NCBI GenBank assembly: GCA_026874595.1
Contig: CM049320.1
Span: forward strand, 26,258,214-26,322,213
Direction of reading: 5' to 3'
Origin: Sipunculus nudus
Taxonomy: Eukaryota; Annelida; Sipuncula; Golfingiida; Sipunculidae
Length of the DNA: 64,000 bases
Every line of letters starts with the position of its first letter. The stretch's first letter is position 1. Position numbers and translations under genes: made by a program. The notes beneath the pieces were generated by a model that was not told the DNA's origin, ran no database searches, and saw only the letters and a list, made by a program, of their open reading frames with translations. This document shows positions 34,181 through 46,668 of this stretch, in pieces.

Positions 34181-34225
34181 ATGGTATAGCCATGTTAGTA
34201 CTACAGACTAACATGGCTATACCAT
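34181..34225. repeat. Perfect 19-bp palindrome with 7-nt loop
   Basis: ATGGTATAGCCATGTTAGT (34181-34199), loop ACTACAG, exact inverse 34207-34225. It sits at the point where homology to the ECI1 intron (from about 10141) resumes. Confidence 0.85.
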
Positions 34226-34522
34226 AATATGAGACGTAAATGTCCACTCGTATTACACACGGAAAGGTCTCCATTGTCTAATCCTCATCTTTCTATGGGA
34301 AACAATGTTTTTCACAAAGATGTGAGGCCGCTACAGTATTACTTTGTTGGCCTCACTCACTTAAAATGCAGGGTGTTACATAATTCTCATATCAGGGGTA
34401 ACTACAGTATGTCTAAAGAAGGAAAACAAGACGTCTTGGGATGATCTTTGCATCTGTGAGTGGGAGGCTTAGTTTGCGCAAACCTTAATACATTGAAGAG
34501 TTATTAAAATAAAAAAAATTAA

Positions 34523-34526
<4 letters not shown>

Positions 34527-34573
<47 letters not shown>
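34527..34573. repeat. (TA)n microsatellite
   Basis: Pure TA; equivalent of 10472-10504 in the intact ECI1. Confidence 0.9.
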
Positions 34574-34574
<1 letters not shown>

Positions 34575-34578
<4 letters not shown>

Positions 34579-35660
34579 ACAAACACCTACAATCAATCAT
34601 TATAAACACCTACAGCAGAGCACTACAGATACTTTACCGTAAAGCCCTACAAACGCATATAGTAAAGTATTACAAACACCTACAGTAAAGTATTACAAAC
34701 AAATACAGTAGAGCACTACAAACACCTACAGTAGAGCACTACAAACACCTACAGTAGAGCACTACAAACACCTACAGTAGAGCACTACAAACACCTTCAG
34801 TAAAGTACTCTATACATCTTTAGTAAAGCACTACAAACACCTACCGTAAAGGACCATAGACACCTACAGTAATGAACTGAATACACCTAGAGTACAGCAC
34901 TGCAAAAAGCTACCGTAAAGCAATACAGAAACTTACGGTGAAGTACTGTAAATACCTATAGTGAGGCCCTCCAACCATCTACAATAAAGTAATACAAACA
35001 GCTACAGTGGATCCCTGTATACACCTAAAGTACTGAACTACAAACACCTAGAGAAAAGCTCTGCAAAAAACTACCGTAATGCACTACAGACGCCTACAGT
35101 AAAGCACCAGTGGCACCTAACGTAAAGCACTCCAAACGCCTACTATAAAGTACTGGAAACACCTACAGTAAAGTTAAGTACTCAAAACATCTAAAGTAGG
35201 GCACTAAAAACACCGACAGTGAAGCGCTAGCCACATCCACAGTAAACCACCTAAAAAGCCAACGTAAAAAACTACAATCATCTACCTCAAAGCACTACAA
35301 ATACCTACAGTAAAGCAATAAAACACCTTAAGTAGAGCACTATAAATACATACCGTAAAGCTCTACAGACGCATACGTAAAACATTACACATTTCTACCG
35401 TAAAACTATAAACACCTACAGTAAAGCACTACAGACACCTTTAGTAAAGCACTACAAACACCCACAGTTTAGCCCTACAAACAGCCAAAGTAAAGCGCTA
35501 CAAACAACTCTAGTAAAGCACTGCACAATCTAACGTAAAGCACAACAAATACCTACAGTAAAGTACTGCATACAGTTACCCTCAAGGCACTTTAGATAAA
35601 ACAATACACTTACAGTACAGTACTGTGGGCATAAAGTAAAGTATTTAAACCAATACGACA
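34575..35660 (+). repeat. 23-bp minisatellite in ECI1 pseudogene
   Basis: About 45 tandem units near ACACCTACAGTAAAGCACTA plus CAA. A run of four almost identical units (AGTAGAGCACTACAAACACC) lies at about 34702-34795, so this part was amplified recently; outer units are diverged. Confidence 0.9.
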
Positions 35661-35799
35661 ATGCACTACTAAATCGTGCAGTTTGGCATGATAATGTGCT
35701 GCTTAGAAATATCTTCATGGCACTACTGACAGACAACAAGTCCGAAAATTACAAAATTGGAGTACCTGAAACACAGTTGGTGGATGTCATGAGATGGTA

Positions 35800-37200
35800 T
35801 ATACTCCACTGTTTCTTAATTGTATTGCACATTTAAACAATGGGTAGTATTTTTATATTGAATTACAGCGAATTGCAGTTTATTTGCAGAATCAGTGTCT
35901 TACCCAATATTATGCAAAGTTGTTCACACATTGAAAGTAAGACCCTGGGTCTTTTGTTGAGAATTACAGTATGCAGCTATCAGTCTGATAATAAGGGCTC
36001 AAAAGGTAAACATTAGAACTTGGATGTTAAACTTAATTAGATACAAACTGCTTGTAAACTCTTATTGCAAATCACAAATTATGACCTACATTTATGTTCT
36101 AATGCAATTAGTACTTCATCAAATACAGCCTAGCGTCATGGCCTATGGGCCACTAGTTTTTTTAATTTAAAGAACTTTTAAATGCCAACGTATCGAATTT
36201 TAACGAATTTTATCGAATTTTAACCCACGTGTTTTATATCTGTTAAAGTATATTCTGCTTGGGATTACATGAGATGGAGTGAGCATCCGCATTGTTAGGT
36301 CAGAACACTGAAAAACTCTCAGTCGTACTTGTTGTGAGTGATACACTGCTGTAGGGCAGGGCCTTCGCATTAAGCATGCAGAGTCCCCACAGAGTGAAGG
36401 CCGGCCATGAACTAAAAAAATCCAACTGTCCAGTGCTGGTCTGCTGAGGTTCAAATTTACAATATCCGTGCTTTGGAGTCCTGTGCTCAACATCTAGACT
36501 GTAGAAACCAGTACATAATAGAAACACATCTGGCTTACCATCATTATGATTATTTCGTTCAACTTTCTGTAAACGGTAATCTTACATATGAAAAAGAAAT
36601 TCATCTGAGAGAATTACAAAATCAATAGCTTACTCTTCTAAACAGTCACATAGAACATAAACACAGTCAACGTGTCACCTGGTGCACTCACGCATAACAA
36701 ACGAATAAAACCGTGGAGTCATGGGTAAAGCTGATCACGTTGACTTCAGCAAGCTAGGCTCAGTTTCAGCTCAATCCCCAGTTACAAGAAATAAAACATT
36801 AGATATTAGGTATTAGTCTCCACATATTGTAAGGAGTAAGTGAAGTCGCTGAATCTTTATTTCTAGATGGCACTTCAAGCCAGGCGCAAAGGTATTTAAG
36901 ATAAATTCCAAGCTGAACTCCAGCCCACTCTATACTAAGGCCAAGACGATGTGTCAGACCAGTCAACAGAGCTGCAGCAACCACGCCCACCAACGCCTGA
37001 GCACCTCAGACATCAGTATGCAGATAGTTTTGCATTAGCCTAGAACCGTAATAGTGAATGATTACAGAGCGATCTATGTTTTCTTCGTTCACCCCAAAGC
37101 ATTATGAAACAATTATCACTTTAATATCAAGGTAATACTTTAATAATTAACCTTTGTTTGCATCGCAGGATTCTGTCAACAGAGGGATATTTGTTTTGAG
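35800..37200. other. Intron remnant with inserted duplicated segment
   Basis: Between the GVPETQL exon remnant and the microexon remnant. 36700-37200 is homologous to 24924-25600, so part of the UGT-flank unit sits inside the ECI1 copy. 36230-36530 looks like an unidentified repeat. No gene seen. Confidence 0.5.
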
Positions 37201-37906
37201 AGCCTTAACTTTATTGATTTTTTTTTTTTTTTGGGGGGGGGGGGGGGTTGGTATCATGTTGGCAGCCATGTCAGTAAATCTACCCATTGCTGTGCTACAA
37301 CTTCCCACTTTGGTTCTGGTTGCTTTAAGCATCTATCATTTTGCTTTCCAGGGCTTTCCTGCATCATTTTGGTTGGGGCTCTTTCCGATTTACACTTTTC
37401 AATCATACAGCATCGAAATAACACAAAATAGGCTTCTGTCACACGAGTCTGTCATTCTTCCTAAATTGATGTGTTAGGAAATGTTATGCCACTGTAATTT
37501 TGGCATATACTCTAACTTTTTAATTTTGTTAATCTAAAAAATTGAAGAGTACATGACTTCTTTTATGAAGATTTGTAAAACAATTAAACAAAAACGGTCC
37601 CATTGATATAAACATAGGGTTTCAGGGTCTATTCAGCTTTGTTTCAATGGATACAGGTTTGTAAAACAGCTTGAGAATATCGTTGGTCACAGCAATGGAT
37701 GCCGAGCTCTGCAACTGGGTTGCTTCATATTTCAGAAGAAGCACTCCAGTTTGCAATAATTGACGAACTCGCACCCTGTGACCAGGTCCTGGATAAAGCT
37801 AGGAAAAAGCAGTTAATGGTATACATGTTGAATGATAAATATATGGCAAGAATGATAATACTAGATGTATGGAAGCGCCGAGTGATCACTGGAAGCCTAC
37901 CAACCC

Positions 37907-37927
37907 CCAACCCCCCCCCCCCCCCCA
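37907..37927. repeat. Poly-C tract
   Basis: About 20 C; the frames rich in Pro or Gly across it are artefacts. Confidence 0.85.
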
Positions 37928-38840
37928 CCGCCCCCCTCAGATGTCCGCAAATGAGTGATACGGGATAAAGTCAAATAAATGTCAGGTGCAAATTTGTAAC
38001 TTAGGACTAATATTGTGCCTAGCTTTTGAAAATCAGCAGTCTTAGAGATATAGCGCGTACAGAAAATGGCTGAGAAAGGAAACAAATGAAGAAATACTGG
38101 GCCATCCACCAAACATTTTATTTAAAAATGAATACAGAAATAAACTCATCAACCCCTATTAGCCTCCCCGGTCTTTCCTTTGTGTAGAGTTATTAAGTAT
38201 TTCTCTTGAGTAGCCGTATTTAGGCCTGTCTTTTGTGTAGACATGTCTATAGGTCTTTCCTTCACTCTTTACTTTGTATTGTCATATTAAGGCCTTTCTG
38301 TTGGGTTGGAGTTTACAGATCAGGCCAGGTAGCGGAGCAAACTGAACACGAAGAAAGCTACATTGACTATTTCTTTGCTAACCGGGATAGTGATCTGGAG
38401 ATTCAAATCGACCATTTCATGGAAGATTCAACACAGGAAAACAATTGGGCGGTATCGAGAGGCCCTTAGGAACAAGACAAAGGAGAAGCAAGGCTCACTG
38501 ACCTTATTTTAACCGTTACATTGGATTATGTAGTTATTTGCCCGGTGTTTGGTGCACGTGTGTTTGAAAGGAACCTATTAGATCCAGCCATCTATACAAC
38601 GGTCAAACATCATAATACCAATCACTGTCCTTTCCAGTATGCTTATAGTCGTCAGGTTTGACTGCAGTGCAGAAATAAAGACTGAATGTTTTTACCAAAT
38701 TTTCGTTTATTATATAAGAACAATCATGCGGGAAGTAGCCACACCATTATGAACCAGTAGAACTAAGCCGTATACCATGGACAGTGAGTAATAAACAATG
38801 CTCTTAAGTTCAGCTGCGACTTGATGTTTCCTGGCGTGCG

Positions 38841-38920
38841 GTAATGTGTCACCTACCCTAACCGGGGTATCGGTGATATTAATGTGTCACCTACCCCAAC
38901 CGGGGTACCAGTGATAATAT
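38841..38920. repeat. Short tandem duplication with internal palindromes
   Basis: AATGTGTCACCTACCCTAAC and AATGTGTCACCTACCCCAAC start two adjacent ~38-bp units, each with a CCGGGGTA palindrome (TACCCCAACCGGGGTA in the second). Confidence 0.7.
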
Positions 38921-38929
38921 AAACATAGT

Positions 38930-39760
38930 TGTGTCCGTCGAAACGGAGTTTTGTGGGTACTATATTTTAGCTGGACGCCGCCATCGCCGCATAGGTTCCT
39001 GGAGAACTCCGTAATCACGTGATTAGATTTTATGAAACGCGGATCGGGTCACATGTGAACTGCTGCGCCCTCAGTTTGGATTGACCTTTTACCTTTCTTC
39101 TTTGCAGAGCGTCCATCTGTGCGTCTGTCTTCACACATACTTTCACATACCTTGGGACTCGATTGAACAATCGGGCTAAACGTGGTGGCGATATCTGCAA
39201 CCATTTCTACCTGCGTCCACCAGTTTGTCTACCTTAGGCTAAATCACTCGTATCTCTGCAGTGGTTGGAATTATTCGCCGGAAATTTTGCAAATATCAAT
39301 ACCCTGGATAGGTAACTCGTTTATATAACTGATAGCGCCTCTTTCAATCACGTTTGCGCTGTAGAAATCCGTGCTAAAATCTCAGGATTGATTTGGCGTA
39401 TCGCCCTGAAACGTTGCATGTGTAAAGATCTTTCATGGCTCTACAGCTTTTACACATTTGCTGGCTCAACCCACAACCCTTTTGCGTTTGTCCATCTGTT
39501 TATCTGCTTAGAGTTAAACATCATTCATATCTCTACAGGGCTGATCGACTAAGTTATCTTCTGCAACACCCCATCAATAAAGCCAAACATCTCACTCTAT
39601 TTCCCCATACCACTCAATCCATGCCTTTCTTCACCCGGACCGCTCTGATTTCGGCGGATACACGTATAGTCGCCTGTCGACTTCCCCTATTTTAGTAAAC
39701 ATAAATATATATGCCATATTTATACATTTGATATTATTTACATATTGCCGGCAAAAAAGC
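38930..39760. other. Non-coding stretch
   Basis: Contains phrases such as TCCATCTGTGCGTCTGTCTT and TTTGTCTACCTTAGGCTAAA that look like degenerate dispersed repeats. The 86-residue frame at 39435 has no recognisable features. Confidence 0.35.
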
Positions 39761-40633
39761 TCTCAACAAAGTGGGGGAAATAGAATGGCTGACATGCAGA
39801 TGAATGCTGTATGTGGACTGAATGAAGACTGTGAGTAGTGACTGTACAGTTTTCATGAAATTTGATATACATTTGTGATTCTCTAAAAGCTGAATTTTCT
39901 ACGTCAACTTTATTTATTAACACTTAGTAACTATACTTAGATGTTTTACTGATTATTATGAACCTCTGGTACAACATCCTCGGTTTGGTTTTGGGCCAAT
40001 GAAGTTGCTTAGTATGGAGGAGACTACAATGAACGTTATTAAAAACATTGTAGCCAAAGTAACATAATTTTCTAGGGTTCATTGTGTTGGTTCAACTATA
40101 ATCTTAAACAAGGTAACAAGGGATTTTTACATCACCCGTCAAGTTGGTGGATTTTTGCATTCTAGCGGTAAAGTGCTTTGTCGTAGTGTAGATCCACAAA
40201 AGCTTCCCAAGACAGACTATGCATGAAACAACACCTTACATGTCGACCAAAAAGAGAGAAGATATTAATAACATTTTAATGTTGCTGTGACGTTAGCCAA
40301 GAAAACATTCGTAGTGGAAAGAATACACGACCGACGAACAGGCGAGACTAAGCCTGCCTTTATATGACCTTGTGTTAGAGTGGATGATTAATCAACCTAA
40401 CGATTGGGCGAATGCCAAGCCGTTGTTCTGAGAAAAACACCAGCACGATCGATTAGATCTCGATGAAGTTTTTGTTCTGTTTTTAAATGAGTTAATATGC
40501 TGCTCATGTTTTTCTTAGAACCCTGATTGCGTTAGTAGAGTATAGCAAAACAACCCACTACAACCCAACCTACTTTTAGAAATATAAACAGAATATGCAT
40601 GCCTTACAAATCGATTTCTAAACGGATTCATTG

Positions 40634-41443
40634 ACTTTGTTACGGAACCTAATATAAACAGATCACGTATGCGTGATGAACACAAATTTTGTAATGGAGA
40701 TAAAAAAAAATATTCTGTAACACTAGGCAGAGTGAAATGTCTAGAGGAATGAATAAAGAGGTCAGTGGTTTTTTGTTAACAAATAACTATAATTTATTCT
40801 TAAAACAACCCTAACATTACAACACCCTAAATCAATACAATTATACAGTAAAACAGCGTTATAGCAACAAGCCAATACAATCACACAGAAAGATAATGGT
40901 ACACTACCTGAATACCAATACAGTCACCACGATAAGTCCTTTAAATTTAAACTTTCGGAGAATGACAGTCCTGTGGAAAGTTCTTTCAATAACCAAGAAA
41001 GTAAACTGAAGTCCAAAAGCATAAAATCCAGGAGAAAATCTTTGAAAATGTATAATTGCCGCATTCGTCGCATAAGGTTTTAGAATCTGACACACGCTTC
41101 TGCGTCCGCTGGTATCTGCTCTGCTGTCTGCCCCCTGGTTCTACAAACAGCCCATTTTTATTTACCTTTACCCCTCAAGCCGTGAATTTTCCACTTCTCG
41201 AATAGTCTTTTAGGTCTTGCACAACACGCGTTTCAGGAATTCTCTAGAAAGACATAGCCGTGTGTCTCTATACACCAGGCTGATCACCTGACCCACGACC
41301 AGGCGTGAAAACCCAAGGCTCACATGACAACGAGAGTTCAACCAACGCGGATTAAACACAGAATGTAATAAGCGGCCAGACACGAGTCCCACAACAGGAG
41401 CTACGCCCGTGCCACACAATAAAAAGAGCACCTGTAACAACTT
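40634..41443. mobile_element. Solo-LTR-like insertion with 4-bp target duplication
   Basis: An 802-bp segment (40638-41439) starts TGTTACGGAACC and ends CACCTGTAACA, giving TG...CA ends with a 6-bp inverted repeat. It is flanked by ACTT on both sides (40634-40637, 41440-41443). AATAAA lies 20 bp before its 3' end. The paralogous region at about 26440 lacks it. Fits a solo LTR, likely Ty3/gypsy-like; a Ginger-type DNA element is an alternative. Confidence 0.65.
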
Positions 41444-41679
41444 AAACGGAGACAGGTTTGATTCTAGACAACCGTTTCAAGTGGCATTAGAAATAACAAA
41501 TATTTGGTTTGCAAATTATCCAGAAATATTTCGTATTTTATGAAATTACCGAAATCTTGCTTCCTAGGGATCAGCATGTAATATTATTACATATTTGTAT
41601 AATAACATTTAATTTTCGCAAAATAATTATAATATCAGTTTCATGCGTTTTATTATAATCGTATTATTAGTGGGCCCGC

Positions 41680-41970
41680 CAAAGTTTATTTTTTTAACTT
41701 TAAAGTGCATTGTTTGTTAATAGCAAGCATCCATGCTAGACCAATCATTCATAGAGTGAAGAAAAAATTGTAGTTTGATACCACCTGAAATTTTGAATTT
41801 TTAGGTCATTTTCGAGGTCAAAGTAAACAATGGGCCAGTCAAGGTGGATTTTTCACTTTTGGGATCATTGCTAATATTAGGCATCTATGCCAGATGAGCC
41901 AACCAAAGAGTGATCCTAAATATTAACCTTTAAGGTCATTTTCAAGGTCAAGCCGAAGAAAAAATACATA
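41680..41970 (+). repeat. Two-unit ~145-bp tandem repeat
   Basis: Each unit starts near GGGCC(A/C)G(C/T)CAA and ends in AGGTCATTTTCnAGGTCAA; the second copy is at about 41830-41965. Confidence 0.6.
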
Positions 41971-42298
41971 TTGAACGGTAAAGTGTTCCTTCACCAATTA
42001 AACCAAAGTATATTCAGTAACCTTAAGCTTTAGAGATATTTTTGTGTCAAGTGCAACGTACCCAAGCCACTTAATAACAGTGTTCATTATTTCTTACACT
42101 TAAAGCAAAAAAGATAAATTTAAAAGTGTTTCTTGTTTACACAGTAACGTTTTTACTACTCTGAATCAGGTCATATGGTAGCAGAGTAAAGGGGTCCTTT
42201 TTATTCAATTCTTAAAGTGAATAAAACATGGCCGCATTTTGAAAAGTATATTTGCTTATAATAATGTTGTTTTGGGAACGAGTTGTGGGTATCAGAAC

Positions 42299-42500
42299 GG
42301 GGGCGAATCCATGATTTAGCAAAAGGAGGGGTCCAACTTAGGAGGACTAATGATAAAACCAGAAAAAATGGTCCCAAGGTCCCGAAAAGCAGGGTCCCGG
42401 ATGCAATAATTGGTCTAAACCGTTAACAAAAGGTTGCGACAGCTGAACGGTGGGTTGGGGGTTTAAACCTCCTGCACCCCTCCTCTGGATCCGCTTCTGC
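42299..42500 (+). mobile_element. CGGATCC-family MITE, tandem copy 1
   Basis: Starts GGGGGCGAATCCATGATTTA and ends CTGGATCCGCTTCTGC, with GGTCCAACTTAGGAGGACTA inside. About 200 bp. Only 20 bp separates it from a second copy. Confidence 0.75.
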
Positions 42501-42520
42501 AGAAGACTCTGGACGGTCCA

Positions 42521-42722
42521 GGGGCGGATCCAGGATTTAGGAAAAGAGAGGGTACAACCCAGGAGGACAAATGAAAACCCTGAAAAAAGGTCCTCACGTC
42601 TGAAAAAGGGGGGGGGGGGGTCCAGGCGGCAAAATTTTGTCTGAAGCCCTTAAAAAAACGTTGTTTCTGATGAAAAAAAGGGGGGTCCGGACCCCCTGGA
42701 CCCCCCCTGGATCCGCTTCTGC
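42521..42722 (+). mobile_element. CGGATCC-family MITE, tandem copy 2
   Basis: Starts GGGGCGGATCCAGGATTTAG, contains ACCCAGGAGGACAAATGAAA and a poly-G tract, ends CCTGGATCCGCTTCTGC. Terminal inverted GCGGATCCAGG is clear. Shows that the poly-G/C runs belong to this family. Confidence 0.8.
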
Positions 42723-42729
42723 GGTCGTT

Positions 42730-45700
42730 TAACATTTAAAGTTAAAACGCACACTGAAACATTCAGAATGGTTCTTAAAATAGCTGCCACATTGATAAAA
42801 AAGGCGATTTCTATGATTATATATTAGTCATAAAATATAAACGTTTTATTGGACCATTGTGTTTTAGTTCAAATAGGATCATTTGGTGGCATTTATCGCC
42901 AACACAAGCTCTTCAGGCACCCGCATGAATATTGTAACTGCTCCAAGGATCAGTTCATGCATAACGTAAGGGAGTTTGACACAATATAAGACGGTAAGAG
43001 AATGAGTCAGAGACCCAATGCATGCCACCATGCCTGCAACCGGAACCCGAGGAAGCCAATATTTCAGCGTTCCCTACACTTTCATTGGACGCCAGAATAT
43101 CTTGAAAAATAATAATTGCCCTGTTAAATCCGAGATGGTAGCCAATATACCCTTTATATATGGTAAAAGCAGGATCTTAAATTATATTTTGATGGTTACA
43201 GGTACACGATTTTAATATATGGGTTACAGTGTTAATTTTCCTATTATATATTTGCTGGAAAAAGGTCTTTAACACATTCGCTGCCCAGCCAAATATTCTC
43301 CTCCCAGTGCCAGGGCCTGCAACAGTCTCGGGGAAATAACTATATGTATAAACGATAATCAATGGATGGTTATCAGAAACCACTTCTGTTTTTTTATTTT
43401 GGCACCATTTCTTTAATTTCCTAATATCCAAATGTGTTACAGACACTTTTGGAACGTTGAAATGTAGACCTATAATTTAGTGTGGGGTACAGAGGACCCC
43501 CTTACCTCCGTGTTTAATATGTATTATACAATAATTAACTGATTAAATCCATTTTCGTAATGCACCTTTTGTATGACTACCAACGCATTTCATTAGCAGG
43601 CATCTTGGGTCAGAGCTGCAGATTGCTTAAGATATATAGTTAAATAAAGTAAAGCGATTTTTAACAGATTTGACGCATGATGTCAGTGTGTTTTGACCTT
43701 TTTAGTCAAACTGGTGAAACTTCATGTGTTAAAAGATACATATTTTGTCAAAATCATCTACCACTGTGAAATGATTTAGAGCTGTACTTGTAGATTTGAT
43801 AAGCTAATTAACATTGGTTTCTGACATTTGTAATGGATGGCTTCAATGTAATTATGCAGTTTGACAACCAACACATTGAAATCATATATTAAAAATCGGT
43901 AAATTTATTTCGGGTATCTTTTGATAATGACCTCAATTAAGGTACACGCAACGGAAATGTGCTCCAGCATATTATTATTTAAATCCCTTGGACCAGTATA
44001 TTCTTATTGGTATCTACAGAGCCTTTATCTCCTGTATACTCCTTTAAAGAGTGCCCTTCATTTTTATAGCTCTTTTGTTGTTATGAAAACTAAGAGAAGA
44101 GTCCAAATAACATTCCCAATACCACTTTCAATGTCAAATGGAACAAAATAGGAATGGTAACTAAGCATTTCTTTTGTTGAACTTCAAAGTAGAAAACCAC
44201 ATATAATATTGTCTTTTAAAAGTACACAGTACACATGCCGGTGTACATCACCGTAAAACCAGAAGTTGCACATCCAAGAAGAATGTTGAACAATATGTCA
44301 CACATTCGGCCGAACCAAAAAGTTACATCTCTTGGTTGCAGAAAAAAAACTTAATGTAGAAGGCGGCATGTATATCCCGTATATGACTGTATAACTTCTA
44401 CTGATGATCAGTTGAAACGGCGGATTATTTATTTAGTACTAATCCTAGCCTGATGAACACGCTCTTACACACTATACAAAGCTCTCACCAGGTGAAATGA
44501 GGGCAATCAGGGCACAGGTGTCCACATCTGTCTCCTGCTATAGGTCTGTGTAGCCGACTAATTATGTACCTTCTCATTTCCTACTTATGGCATATCAATA
44601 TTGTTTTCAAAAGGATTTAATTGATTAAAGCATGTAAGTGATTATAATGAACTATACCTGGCAAAAGTGTCATTATATATGAACATGGAAAAGATATAAA
44701 AAAAACTTTCATCTGGCACGGCCTTTCGCCCTATCCTAAAATTAATTGTACAGGTATTTGAACAGGTAAAATTTAAAAAAAAAATTGAATGGTTTCAAAC
44801 ACCTGGGTCTTTCAATAACAAATCTTATTATTGATACACATTAAGTCATGATATTTTATTATTATTCTATTCTTAACACTTTATAGTCGTCATAGTAGCA
44901 ATTCAGTATATGCTAGTGTTTTTTTTAAGATTCTCTCTCAGGCTCTGAATATAAATAAAACTAGTAAAATGAGTATACATCAGTAAGCACTATCATATGC
45001 TCCTGAAGCAGGAAACATCCTGTGCTTCTCAAGTAGCTAATGATTTTCCCGCAGCCTGCTTAAATCGTTTATGATACACTTAGACACCAGGTGGTGGTGG
45101 GTGGTTGTCTGCTGAAAAAACATTGTGCATATGAAGTGACACGCAGCCAACCAAATGCAGTTTAACAAACATTCGACAGGCATCATGGCCCCGCAAATAG
45201 CTGCGCTTCAAGCGCTGCTTGATGACAGATTTATGGTTACTCTAAGTAAAATACAGTCAAATTTTAAGTGCTTCCTCTGCGTTCTCGCTTAATCGACCGA
45301 TTTGATTATGACATTAGGATTATGTAATCGTAGCGATGTATCCGTTGCCAGCAAAATGGAAACCAGCCAGCTGTGGCAAATTCAAATGGTTGCCGGGGCG
45401 GTTAGCTGTCAATAAAAAAAAATGATACAACATTGGCTCCGTGTATTTCTCGCTTGGCTGGTAAACCGTTTTGCTGCAAACACGTCCTGATAATTATGTA
45501 GATTCCATGTTGCATCAGTTGTGTGTCCCTTAACGGGCATTGTTTACACGCAGTCAAGAAGACCACAAATATCTATGGAATCAGTTTGCAGTCTAGCTCA
45601 TACACAATGGCCTCTTCCACCCCTAAAAATAATTTTCCAAACGGATTTATATTTGCTATGTATTAATCATGTGACCAATCACAGAGGTGGTGTCTTCCAG

Positions 45701-46050
45701 CACCGGGTCTCATCTGATTGGACCAAAAAAATAGTTCTCTCCTCTGGTGTAGCGACTCAGGATACGAGGTTAACAAACAGCGCTTACGATACAGGTAGTA
45801 GGCCTATAGGTATAGCGCTGTGTAAAAACGTAGCACTATCATAAATAAAATATTTGCAGGATGCGTCCATTTTAGGCTTGATCTGCTTCGTGAATGAGAA
45901 ATAAATAAAACATATATATAATTAATGATTCATATATATATAATGGAAGGAGTTAACAACTTAATCCTGTTTAAGAAACTGCTCTCAATTGTCCACTCAT
46001 GTTAACACACAAAACAAACTGGTATCTATAACAAAGTTAAACGTAGCCGA
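42730..46050. other. Gene-poor stretch without a recognised feature
   Basis: Part of a ~4.9-kb segment (about 41660-46570) that has no counterpart downstream of UGT-A, so it is inserted or was lost there. The 107-residue frame at 45521 and the shorter frames show no signal peptide, domain or splice context worth calling. Confidence 0.4.
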
Positions 46051-46060
46051 GTCATAGTCG

Positions 46061-46079
46061 CCAGCGCCCCCTGGTGGCT
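46061..46079 (-). promoter_or_regulatory. CTCF-type motif
   Basis: Minus strand reads CCACCAGGGGGCGCTGG, which matches the CTCF core consensus at all strong positions. It lies between UGT-A/ECI1 pseudogene and UGT-B. Binding is not shown by sequence. Confidence 0.45.
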
Positions 46080-46668
46080 ACAGTCTTATGCAAACAAAAG
46101 CTTGCTAATGTGGCCCATGCATGATGTAATGACTAAGTTTTAAGTCTGTGAATTCAGACGTGTCAGAAGTCAGTGAAAGTCAAACACAAACCCACGGACA
46201 GGATCCGACTATGTACAGAGGAAACACACGGTTACAAATTCAGTGAAACCATGCACAGTTCTATGTAGTACATTATCTACATTTTTATTCATTACAAGTT
46301 AATCATTTTGCAATACAAAATGTTCATTTGCAATCAACAAAACAAGTTGATATTATGGACATCTTCAATAAAAAAAGTGGCCTTTATTACACTTAACAAG
46401 GAACAAACGAAACGCTATACCTTGTAACCTTGATGACCTTCAAATTCAAATTTCGCGATGGTATCCACCCACAGCCTTTTTTACCTCCTATCCCTGGCCA
46501 GGTCAAACATGGATGCCTGCTATTTACACGCGATGCCGTAAAATTAATGGTAGAGGACTTTTCAGAGATTGGCCGGCCAGCTATATAGGTGATTAAATTA
46601 TTAATCAATCGTGATTCCTTCAGTTTAATCAATTTTAGTTAATATATAATGTTATGGATTCCATATGT

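Larger units (their letters stand above)
33429..38510 (+). pseudogene. Decayed tandem copy of ECI1
   Basis: Exon remnants in the parental order: 33429-33562 (presequence exon; donor changed from CAGGTAACG to CAAATAACG), 34396-34455 (62 bp deleted, frameshift), about 35690-35778 (GVPETQL region still readable, acceptor lost), 37352-37371 (microexon; acceptor kept, donor now GTTGGG), 37657-37820 (one-base deletion before the EEALQF region), 38319-38508 (last exon with a frameshift near its end). The exon carrying FSAGLD is absent: the (TA)n of the preceding intron runs straight into the minisatellite of the following one. It cannot encode an active isomerase. An AATAAA lies near 38676. Confidence 0.88.

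Noticed and set aside
41680-41970. Nuclear-receptor response elements (TCAAGGTCA, AGGTCAAAGTAAA)
   Set aside because: They sit inside a tandem dispersed repeat far from a promoter; the match is expected from repeat composition.
45521-45844. 107-residue plus-strand frame
   Set aside because: No hydrophobic, repeat or domain signature and no splice context; consistent with chance.
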